This document shows, piece by piece, positions 1 to 5,746 of a DNA stretch of 7,772 nucleotides. A program made the translations under genes and the position numbers. Within the stretch, counting starts at the first letter, position 1; each line of letters starts with the position of its first letter. Source of the stretch: Bacteroidota bacterium (lineage in GTDB: Bacteria > Bacteroidota > Ignavibacteria > T3Sed10-11); NCBI GenBank assembly GCA_007128495.1, contig SKXH01000247.1:1-7772 (forward strand), given 5' to 3'. The notes under the pieces were generated by a model. It was not told the DNA's origin. It made no database searches and saw only the letters and a program-made list of their open reading frames with translations.

Positions 1-1311
1 ACTACAATTTTCCGATTGGCCAGAGAGCTTGCGGCACAAAAACCCGCACTGGTCGTCGGCGAGCAGACCCCGTTATCCGGCGGATTATCGCTGGCCTCGG
101 CTGTTCATGCTCTGAATGCGCTTAACGGAATGATAGATAACGAAGGCGGTCTTCTGACTCAACGCCCTCTGCCTCTGAAACCATTACCCGAACTGACGCT
201 CGACGAACCTGCCCGGCACGGACTGACGCAGCCGCTTATTGAAATGCCGGCAGCACTTCCGCGTTTAGCGGACGCGATTTCCGAAGGCAACCCGTATCCG
301 CTTCAAGCGCTGTTCGTTTCCAGCAGCCGGTTTTTCACTATTGCACCCGAGGCGGAAAAGATTTTTGCCTCGACGGAAAAAATCCCATTCATTGTAAGTT
401 TTTCAAGCGTACTTGACGACAGCGCCGCGTTCGCCGATTTGATCCTACCCGATCATTCACCGCTTGAAAAGTGGCAGGATGCGGCACCGCTGCCAGTCAA
501 CGGCAGACCGGTGTGGGCGGTGAGTGCACCCGCAACCGAGCCGCTGCTGGATACACGGCATACGGGCGAAGTAGTCATGGAGTTGGGACGTAATCTGGGA
601 GCGTTTCCGTGGAAAGATATAACCGAAGTACTGCGGTTGGAGGCGGAGGGTCTGTTCGAGGCGCGTCGCGGTACACCCTACACCACCCCGTACGAGAGCG
701 CTTGGATCAGCCAGCTTGAGACAGGCGGCTGGTGGATTCCGTCGGCAAGAACCTTCAGAGAATTCTGGAGACAACTGCAGGATAAAGGTGGATGGTTCGA
801 TCCCGTTTACCATTACGAACGGTGGCCCCGCGTGCTGCGTACCACATCGGGAAAATTTGAGTTTCAACCGATTCAGAAATTCGAACCGGTGAAATGGGTC
901 GGCAGCGAGAGCGATTATCCGTTTAAACTAAAAGTCTTCACCGTGCTTACCACTGCCGGTCTTGAAGACCCGAACCAGCCGTTCCTCCTGGAAACCCTCG
1001 CACCGCAGGTGTATGCACGATGGAAAAACTGGGTTGAATTGAACCCGCAAACCGCAAAACAATTAGGCATCGCCGACAAAGATTGGGTCTGGCTCGAATC
1101 ACCATTGGGGAAAATGTGTGTGCGCGTCCTTACTTTTGCTGGCGCCATGCCCGATATGGTCAACATAATGATAGGACATGAACACCGTGCAGGAGGCGAG
1201 TTCGTAATTAAAAACGATGGAACCGTTGCAGATTTAATAGCGTACCGAAGCGATGAGACAAATACGATTCCATTGTCTGCAACGACGCGGGTTAAAATTT
1301 ACAAAGTATGA
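1..1311 (+). CDS. Molybdopterin oxidoreductase catalytic-type subunit, C-terminal part (5' end outside window)
   Basis: This is the large subunit of a CISM (DMSO reductase superfamily) complex. The frame is open from base 1, so the gene starts upstream; 436 residues are visible, while full-length family members usually have 700-1000. The N-terminal [4Fe-4S] domain and the residue that would bind Mo/W are therefore not seen. Visible family marks are the H-A-L-N-A-L-N-G plus N-E-G-G segment near residues 36-50, the A-D-L-I-L-P-D segment with following L-E-K-W around residues 142-155, G-G-W-W and T-S-G-K-F-E-F in the middle, and a C-terminal molybdopterin-dinucleotide binding domain (about residues 305-436, with W-V-E-L-N-P-Q-T-A and L-G-I-A-D-K-D). 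The FeS gene follows after 40 bp. Substrate is unknown. In some relatives (ActB, QrcB) this fold carries no Mo cofactor, and that cannot be tested here. The family call is secure; the subfamily is not. Confidence 0.9.
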   Translation, partial: TTIFRLARELAAQKPALVVGEQTPLSGGLSLASAVHALNALNGMIDNEGGLLTQRPLPLKPLPELTLDEPARHGLTQPLIEMPAALPRLADAISEGNPYPLQALFVSSSRFFTIAPEAEKIFASTEKIPFIVSFSSVLDDSAAFADLILPDHSPLEKWQDAAPLPVNGRPVWAVSAPATEPLLDTRHTGEVVMELGRNLGAFPWKDITEVLRLEAEGLFEARRGTPYTTPYESAWISQLETGGWWIPSARTFREFWRQLQDKGGWFDPVYHYERWPRVLRTTSGKFEFQPIQKFEPVKWVGSESDYPFKLKVFTVLTTAGLEDPNQPFLLETLAPQVYARWKNWVELNPQTAKQLGIADKDWVWLESPLGKMCVRVLTFAGAMPDMVNIMIGHEHRAGGEFVIKNDGTVADLIAYRSDETNTIPLSATTRVKIYKV

Positions 1312-1340
1312 GAATGAGTTAACGGAAAATAGTTAACATA

Positions 1341-1345
1341 AGGAG
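1341..1345 (+). promoter_or_regulatory. Ribosome binding site that fixes the start of the ferredoxin gene
   Basis: AGGAG lies directly against an ATG at 1346 but exactly 6 nt before a second in-frame ATG at 1352. Only the second spacing suits initiation, so translation most likely starts at 1352 and the two-residue longer reading (Met-Gln-Met) is not used. Confidence 0.75.
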
Positions 1346-1351
1346 ATGCAA

Positions 1352-2035
1352 ATGTCACTCTGGGGAATGGCGATAGATGTTGACCGGTGTACAGGATGCC
1401 AGGCGTGCGTGATCGCCTGCAAACAAGAGAACAATGTTCCGTTTTCGACCCCCGAGCAGGCGGATAAAGGTAGGCACATTGCCTGGATATACATTCAGAC
1501 CGAAATTGAGGGGGAGTTCCCGGACATAAATATACGGTTCCGACCGATGCTTTGCCAGCATTGTGAGCGACCGCCCTGCGTGGTTGTCTGCCCGACCGGA
1601 GCAACCTACAAGAACGATGAAGGAATCGTGGCTCAGGTTTATCCGCGATGTATCGGCTGCCGGTATTGTGCAAATGGATGTCCCTACGCCGTAAAAACCT
1701 TTAATTACGATGAACCGGTTTGGCCGGAACGGATGAAAGCATCGATGAATGAAGATGTGTCGGTACGGTATAAAGGCGTTATCGAGAAATGCACTTTTTG
1801 CAGTCACCGGTTGATTCATGCGCGGGAGAAGGCAGCGGTCGAAGGACGCGAGTTGCAAGAGGAAGATTATCAACCCGCATGTGTAGAAACCTGTCCCGCC
1901 AACGCGATGGTATTCGGCGATCTTGAAAACCCGCACAGCAAGGTCTCTCAGTGGAATCAAGATCCGCGTGCCGAATATCTTTTAGAAGGATTAGGCACAC
2001 GTCCGAAGGTGACATACTTAAAGGGAGGTGTGTAG
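1352..2035 (+). CDS. 4Fe-4S ferredoxin subunit of the CISM complex (DmsB/PsrB/NrfC type)
   Basis: This 227-residue electron-transfer subunit would link the molybdopterin subunit to the membrane subunit. It carries the four Cys groups typical of the family: CTGCQACVIAC near the N-terminus, CQHCERPPCVVVC, CIGCRYCANGC, and CTFC paired with a distant CVETC about 28 residues later. All sixteen cluster ligands appear present, so four [4Fe-4S] clusters are expected. No signal peptide is seen, as is usual for subunits that are co-exported with a Tat-bearing partner; the partner's N-terminus is outside the window. The start at 1352 is chosen from the AGGAG spacing. The stop is 3 bp before the NrfD-like start, which indicates translational coupling. 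In alternative complex III the equivalent domain is fused to the molybdopterin-like domain (ActB); here it is a separate gene, as in Psr, Ttr and Qrc. Confidence 0.93.
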   Translation: MSLWGMAIDVDRCTGCQACVIACKQENNVPFSTPEQADKGRHIAWIYIQTEIEGEFPDINIRFRPMLCQHCERPPCVVVCPTGATYKNDEGIVAQVYPRCIGCRYCANGCPYAVKTFNYDEPVWPERMKASMNEDVSVRYKGVIEKCTFCSHRLIHAREKAAVEGRELQEEDYQPACVETCPANAMVFGDLENPHSKVSQWNQDPRAEYLLEGLGTRPKVTYLKGGV

Positions 2036-2038
2036 ATT

Positions 2039-3391
2039 ATGAACCTTGACAGCCAGAAAGCATTGAAGGAAGACCGTCCGATTATTTCACCGATCTTTAC
2101 AACGGGACGGGGATATTACATCGTCACCGGACTTCTATTGGCGGTTTGTTTATGGGCGTTGTTCGCGTATATATGGCAGTTGCGTTACGGACTGTCGGTG
2201 ACCGGATTGAACCGGCCGGTGTACTGGGGGATTTACATTACCAACTTTGTGTTCTTCATCGGTGTGAGTCACGCGGGCACATTGATCTCTGCAATCCTCC
2301 GGCTGACCAATGCCGAATGGAGGCGACCGATCACGCGCATGGCTGAAGTAATTACGGTGTTGGTACTGTTTTTCGGTGTCGGTAATGTTCTGCTGGATTT
2401 GGGACGACCCGACCGCGCATTGTATGTAATCCAGCACGGAAATTTCACCTCGCCGTTGCTCTGGGATGTGACGGCAATTAGCGTATATCTAACCGCCAGT
2501 CTTATATATCTTTATATTCCGATGATTCCGGACCTTGCCATTTTACGTGACGTTTCGAATGGGTGGCGAAAAAAAATTTACCGCGCACTTGCGGTGGGCT
2601 TCACAAGTACGGATAAACAGCGGCGCCGCCTGGAGAGGGCTATTGCCATAATGGCGATTATGGTAATTCCTATCGCTATCAGCGTGCATACCGTAGTGTC
2701 GTGGGTATTTGCTATGACCATCACCCCGATGTGGCACTCGACAATCTTCGGTCCCTATTTTGTCGTCGGAGCGATTTTTTCCGGTATTGCTGCGCTGATC
2801 ACTGCTATGGTCATTCTGCGCAGGGTTTATCACCTCGAAGATTACCTCCGGCCGATCCATTTCAATAACCTCGGCCTCCTGCTGCTGGTGATGTCCTTGC
2901 TGTGGCTTTATTTCACGTTTGCCGAGTATCTGACTGTCTGGTATGGGCAAAAACCGTATGAACTTCCGATATTTTGGGCGAAAGTGACCGGAGAATACGC
3001 ACCATACTTTTGGACTATGTTCGTGACCTGTTTCGTCATCCCTTTCGCTATCCTTGCCCGGAAAAAAACCAGGACGATCACGGGAACGCTTGTAGCTTCC
3101 ATTTCTGTCAATATCGGTATGTGGTTGGAGAGATTCACCATTGTCGTGCCGTCGCTATCCAACCCCCGCCTGCCCGTGGAGATGGCTCAGTATTCTCCAA
3201 CATGGGTTGAGTGGTCGCTGATGGCTGGCTTTTTTGCCGCGTTCATACTTCTCTATATGCTCTTCACGAAACTGTTCCCGATCATCTCCATCTGGGAAAT
3301 CCGCGAAGGACGCGAGATCGGCGTATCAGAAACCGTCGAGCGACTCAAAACATATCTGCCCGGGGAAATTAAAGAGGAGGGGTCAGCATGA
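2039..3391 (+). CDS. NrfD/PsrC/ActC-type quinone-interacting membrane subunit
   Basis: This 450-residue integral membrane protein has about ten hydrophobic helices (roughly residues 26-46, 64-89, 102-120, 140-160, 201-225, 236-260, 275-299, 320-340, 346-364 and 390-412). NrfD-family subunits exchange electrons between quinone and the FeS subunit without binding haem. Family marks are S-H-A-G-T at 77-81, the L-D-L-G-R-P-D-R motif at 119-126, S-V-H-T-V-V at 215-220, and W-H-S-T-I-F-G-P-Y-F at 232-241. The S-H-A-G-T-L-I-S-A-I stretch and ten-helix length resemble the ActC/QrcD branch more than the eight-helix short NrfD proteins; this comparison is from memory. A GGGAGG site lies 10 nt before the ATG. 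The stop overlaps the start of the cytochrome gene (ATGA), so the two are probably translated together. Some relatives are proposed to pump protons; that is not shown here. Confidence 0.93.
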   Translation: MNLDSQKALKEDRPIISPIFTTGRGYYIVTGLLLAVCLWALFAYIWQLRYGLSVTGLNRPVYWGIYITNFVFFIGVSHAGTLISAILRLTNAEWRRPITRMAEVITVLVLFFGVGNVLLDLGRPDRALYVIQHGNFTSPLLWDVTAISVYLTASLIYLYIPMIPDLAILRDVSNGWRKKIYRALAVGFTSTDKQRRRLERAIAIMAIMVIPIAISVHTVVSWVFAMTITPMWHSTIFGPYFVVGAIFSGIAALITAMVILRRVYHLEDYLRPIHFNNLGLLLLVMSLLWLYFTFAEYLTVWYGQKPYELPIFWAKVTGEYAPYFWTMFVTCFVIPFAILARKKTRTITGTLVASISVNIGMWLERFTIVVPSLSNPRLPVEMAQYSPTWVEWSLMAGFFAAFILLYMLFTKLFPIISIWEIREGREIGVSETVERLKTYLPGEIKEEGSA

Positions 3392-4605
3392 AAAAACTCA
3401 TACTTCTGTTGTTGTGCAGTGTTATGCTCGTCACCTTTATTGCATGGACAATACTTCAGGATCAACCACCATTGCCCGAAGACCCGATGGCGGGAGCGCG
3501 TCTCTTTCAGGAAAAAGGATGCGTTCAGTGCCATTCCATTGACAACGACGATGCCAGAATTGGCCCTAACCTGTCACGGGTTCATCTCAAAGGGAGTTTA
3601 CTCGACATTGCCGGATCGATGTGGAATCATGCCCCGCTGATGCAGCAGTACATGGTGGAACTGCGCATTTCACCACCTGAATTAACTGCTCGGGAGATGG
3701 CAAATCTTACTGCCTTCCTCACCGCCTACCAGTATTATTTGAAACAACTCGGCAGACCGGGTGATCCCGAGCGTGGCAGGCAAGTTTTTCAATCCAAAAA
3801 CTGCGGCCTCTGCCACTCGCTTCAACCTGAAGCCGATCCCCGCGAAATAGGCCCTAACCTGCATGGTTACAGCAAACTCTCCCCGATTCAAATCGCTCAA
3901 GCTATGTGGAACCACGAACCCGCAATGGCGGAAGAATTCATCAGACTGGGGCTTCCGTTGCCCACATTCGAAGAGGACGAGATGGCAGATCTTATTGCTT
4001 ATCTGCAACGTGCTGCCGTCCCTGCAGACGCAGAACCGGTGTACGTCGAACCCGGCAGCCCGAATCAAGGCCGCGTATTGTTCGAACAAAAGGGCTGTAG
4101 TACATGCCACGCCATTCGCGGCGAAGGCGGCACCCCCGGCATTCCCGATCTCGGTCAACGCCGCACGGAACTGGTGCGCAGCGTCACCGAGGTAGCTGGA
4201 TTTATGTGGGACCACGGTGTAGCGATGCAGGACAAAATGCAGGAACTCGAAGTGCCGCAGGTCAGGTTCGAGGGAAACGAGATGGCGGATATCATTGCCT
4301 ATCTCTACTTCATCAACTACTTCGATCAGCCCGGAAACATCCAACGCGGAAGAGAACTATTCACCGAAAAGCGTTGTACCCATTGTCATTCAACAACGCC
4401 GGGAAAGCCATCGATAGGTCCCGATCTAAGTCAGTCTCCTGTCGTCGGGTCTCCCATCGAGATCATCACCGCAATGTGGAATCATGCCACACTTATGGAA
4501 CCGGCGATGGCTGCCCGCGGCATCCCCTGGCCCAGATTTGAGATGGGAGAAATGACACATTTAGTTGAGTTTATACGAGCACAGAGAGAAAGCTCTAAAG
4601 AGTGA
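3388..4605 (+). CDS. Membrane-anchored tetrahaem cytochrome c made of four tandem mono-haem domains
   Basis: This 405-residue protein starts with two Lys and one hydrophobic segment (residues 4-22). There is no lipobox and no obvious cleavage site, so it is either a signal peptide or a retained anchor. Four CxxCH haem sites follow: CVQCH (45-49), CGLCH (139-143), CSTCH (237-241) and CTHCH (330-334). Each sits in a domain of about 95 residues with the same order: G-R-x-L/V-F, CxxCH, [GI]-P-[ND]-L, M-W-[ND]-H (78, 173, 273, 363) with further Met residues just after, then E-M-[AT] and a C-terminal helix. The gene ends the operon and overlaps the NrfD-like stop by 4 bp, with AGGAGG 7 nt before its ATG. 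It is the probable periplasmic electron donor or acceptor of the complex. The usual Met-Pro distal ligand motif before the last helix is absent in all four domains. The cytochrome call is very secure; partner and potential are unknown. Confidence 0.95.
   Translation: MKKLILLLLCSVMLVTFIAWTILQDQPPLPEDPMAGARLFQEKGCVQCHSIDNDDARIGPNLSRVHLKGSLLDIAGSMWNHAPLMQQYMVELRISPPELTAREMANLTAFLTAYQYYLKQLGRPGDPERGRQVFQSKNCGLCHSLQPEADPREIGPNLHGYSKLSPIQIAQAMWNHEPAMAEEFIRLGLPLPTFEEDEMADLIAYLQRAAVPADAEPVYVEPGSPNQGRVLFEQKGCSTCHAIRGEGGTPGIPDLGQRRTELVRSVTEVAGFMWDHGVAMQDKMQELEVPQVRFEGNEMADIIAYLYFINYFDQPGNIQRGRELFTEKRCTHCHSTTPGKPSIGPDLSQSPVVGSPIEIITAMWNHATLMEPAMAARGIPWPRFEMGEMTHLVEFIRAQRESSKE
3487..4587 (+). repeat. Fourfold internal duplication of a mono-haem cytochrome c domain
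   Basis: Approximate units are 3487-3747, 3766-4017, 4060-4317 and 4339-4587. Distances between successive CxxCH sites are 94, 98 and 93 residues, and between successive M-W-[ND]-H motifs 95, 100 and 90. The repeat is clear in protein but not in long identical DNA, which points to old duplication rather than recent tandem copying. Unit 3 is the most different: M-W-D-H instead of M-W-N-H, and a Gly-rich R-G-E-G-G-T-P-G stretch after the haem site. Confidence 0.88.
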
Positions 4606-4653
4606 GATAACCGGAATTGATAGATGCGGTACCAACCTCATCGAACGGAACAA

Positions 4654-4698
4654 CCCCGGAGATAATTGGCTTTTTCCTTGAAATAAAAGTCCGGGATT
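4654..4698. terminator. Weak possible hairpin in the convergent gap
   Basis: CCCGGA (4655-4660) can pair with TCCGGG (4690-4695) across a 29-nt loop, in the 92-bp gap between the convergent cytochrome and AIM24 genes. The stem is only 6 bp and no T run directly follows on either strand (a T5 run lies inside the loop), so this is a poor intrinsic terminator. No better candidate was seen in 4606-4697. Confidence 0.2.
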
Positions 4699-5348
4699 CA
4701 ATCTTCCCAGGCAGATTTATCCATTGACTGGAGGATAACCCGTCCCGGACCGGTCATACTCGTCATAAAGAGCCCCTCCTTCCCGAAAAGTATTTTCCGT
4801 ACTCCGCCGACCCGTTTAATATTATAATCCACGCTCTTCGAGAAGGCAGCCAGATTGTCGGTACTTATGAGAATTTTTTCTCCGTCTCCGAGTCGAAAAC
4901 CAGAGTAATCTCCGCTTGCATGAATTAGAACGGTACCGATACCCGACACTTGCTGCAGAAACAATCCCGCTCCACCAAACAACGCTGCCCCTGCACGGCG
5001 TGCTATCGTCACGTTAATATTGATCTGTTCGCCCCACGCTGCAAGAAATGCACCCCGTGTTGTGAGAACTGGACCATCCTGTAAATCCCACTCGAAGATA
5101 TACCCCGGTGCATTAGCAGCAAGTAACACATATTGTTTATCTTCTGCTGCTTCAAGCGATGCCAGCGCTATCCCTTCTCCCGATAATGATCTTCGAGCGG
5201 CACCTGTGATACCGCCCGGAACCCGTAACTTCCAATTCATCCCGGATGAATATGCCATTATCGCCCCGCGGCTGCTCCAGGCATGTTCACCTTTCTGGAA
5301 ATCCAAACGTGCATACTGTGCAATGTTGCCGAATATTTTGTGTTCCAT
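4698..5348 (-). CDS. AIM24 family protein (TIGR00266/DUF124-like)
   Basis: This 216-residue protein is close to the usual length of the bacterial AIM24 family (Pfam AIM24), named after a yeast mitochondrial protein. The biochemical role of the bacterial members is not established. Characteristic Gly-rich beta repeats are visible: G-G-I-T-G-A-A-R-R-S-L-S-G-E (45-58), L-F-G-G-A-G-L-F-L-Q-Q-V-S-G (123-136) and L-F-G-K-E-G-L-F-M-T-S-M-T-G-P-G (187-202). The family-typical S-T-D-N-L-A-A-F with S-V-D-Y-N-I precedes the last one. There is no signal peptide or membrane segment, so it is probably cytoplasmic. The ATG at 5348 is preceded by GAGAG about 6 nt upstream. The gene is transcribed alone, convergent with the CISM operon, and has its own candidate promoter and a palindrome upstream. 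No functional link to the cytochrome operon is shown. Confidence 0.9.
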   Translation of the reverse strand: MEHKIFGNIAQYARLDFQKGEHAWSSRGAIMAYSSGMNWKLRVPGGITGAARRSLSGEGIALASLEAAEDKQYVLLAANAPGYIFEWDLQDGPVLTTRGAFLAAWGEQININVTIARRAGAALFGGAGLFLQQVSGIGTVLIHASGDYSGFRLGDGEKILISTDNLAAFSKSVDYNIKRVGGVRKILFGKEGLFMTSMTGPGRVILQSMDKSAWED

Positions 5349-5360
5349 TTTGTTCTCTCA

Positions 5361-5377
5361 TTAAGTAATTTACTTAA
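5361..5377. promoter_or_regulatory. Perfect 17-bp palindrome, candidate operator of the AIM24 gene
   Basis: TTAAGTAA-T-TTACTTAA is a perfect inverted repeat with 8-bp arms and a single central base. It ends 13 bp upstream of the AIM24 start codon and touches the predicted -10/-7 element, which is where a dimeric repressor such as a MarR- or HxlR-type protein would block transcription. It is too A+T-rich to be a convincing terminator. The regulator is not encoded in the window. The symmetry is seen directly; the operator role is inference. Confidence 0.45.
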
Positions 5378-5408
5378 ATGTATAAGAAGCACTGCAAAGA
5401 GATGCAAA
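5375..5408 (-). promoter_or_regulatory. Candidate promoter of the AIM24 gene
   Basis: Two overlapping readings fit. A sigma70-like reading has TTGCAT (5402-5407) and TATACA (5379-5384) 17 bp apart, but matches the consensus at only 3 and 4 of 6 bases. A Bacteroidetes-like reading has TTTG (5405-5408) and TACATTTA (5375-5382, compare TAnnTTTG) 22 bp apart. Either predicts a short leader of about 20-30 nt before the ATG at 5348. The call is weak, but the position is right for a gene that otherwise lacks a promoter. Confidence 0.35.
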
Positions 5409-5442
5409 TATCGGAACACTTCATAACAATGTGTGCTATTTT

Positions 5443-5661
5443 TTATGTTTGAATAGTGTTTCTTGGCTCTTCGAGGTGTTTATATCGAATTTGAGCATCT
5501 TCGAGTGAGCGTTCAAGATTTTCCTTATTGAATTGCGGATACCTGCGTGAGCCGGGAAATCGACTCACATCAACAAGCATTTCAATGGAATGCTCTTTGA
5601 GAAGTTTAATAAATTCGTCGATTATTCTTGTAAAATGACTGATGGTGTAAACTAAATTCAT
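5443..5661 (-). pseudogene. Truncated DUF488 family gene remnant
   Basis: The 72-residue reading frame matches only the N-terminal part of DUF488 proteins, which are usually about 120-180 residues. Recognisable parts are Y-T-I-S-H-F-T-R (family Y-T-I-G-H-S-T-R), E-F-I-K-L-L-K-E-H (17-25), L-V-D-V-S-R-F-P-G-S-R-R (29-40, family D-V-R-x-F-P), P-Q-F-N-K-E-N-L (42-49) and I-R-Y-K-H-L-E-E (58-65). Homology stops just where the L-G-G motif should come, followed by seven residues and a TAA. Reading on through 5349-5442 in all three frames of this strand shows no trace of the family C-terminal half with its Cys-His residues. Two normally conserved positions (G to S, R to S) are also changed. A GGAG lies about 20 nt before the ATG, too far to serve it. 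It is most likely a non-functional remnant; a short expressed peptide cannot be excluded. Confidence 0.75.
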
Positions 5662-5707
5662 TAACTCGTTCTTGTAATTTTCTCCTCAAGATCAACCGGG
5701 TATTTAT

Positions 5708-5737
5708 AAACCCCGGTAAACCGAGCCGGGGTTTTTT
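5708..5737 (-). terminator. Intrinsic terminator hairpin, 10 bp past the protease stop
   Basis: AAACCCCGG (5708-5716) pairs perfectly with CCGGGGTTT (5726-5734) around a 9-nt loop. On the - strand the stem is followed by TTTATAAATA, so it would end the protease transcript. On the + strand it runs into T6 (5732-5737), so it may work in both directions. It also separates the protease from the DUF488 remnant. Confidence 0.75.
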
Positions 5738-5746
5738 GCTTTAATT

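Noticed and set aside
16..18. TTG as a possible start of the molybdopterin subunit
   Set aside because: The frame stays open to base 1 and the residues before it (T-T-I-F-R) fit the family helix, so the gene begins outside the window.
1318..1337. Two GTTAAC hexamers 8 bp apart just before the ferredoxin ribosome binding site
   Set aside because: They could form a 6-bp A+T-rich hairpin, but it is short, weak and within an operon; probably chance.
1355..1960. 201-codon open frame on the - strand opposite the ferredoxin gene
   Set aside because: It is antisense to a gene with sixteen conserved Cys, matches no family I recognise, and has a composition expected from a shadow frame.
3388..3420. 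Lipoprotein signal in the cytochrome (Cys10 after L-L-L-L)
   Set aside because: The Cys follows Leu residues without the small residue required at -1, and lies too early within the hydrophobic stretch.
3682..4344. 220-codon open frame on the - strand opposite the cytochrome gene
   Set aside because: It is fully antisense to two to three haem domains, with no recognisable motif; shadow of the real gene.
5349..5442. Open - strand frame continuing past the DUF488 stop (reads ...H-C-Y-E-V-F-R-Y-L-H-L-F...)
   Set aside because: It shows no DUF488-like residues, has no start codon or ribosome site of its own, and overlaps the AIM24 promoter region.
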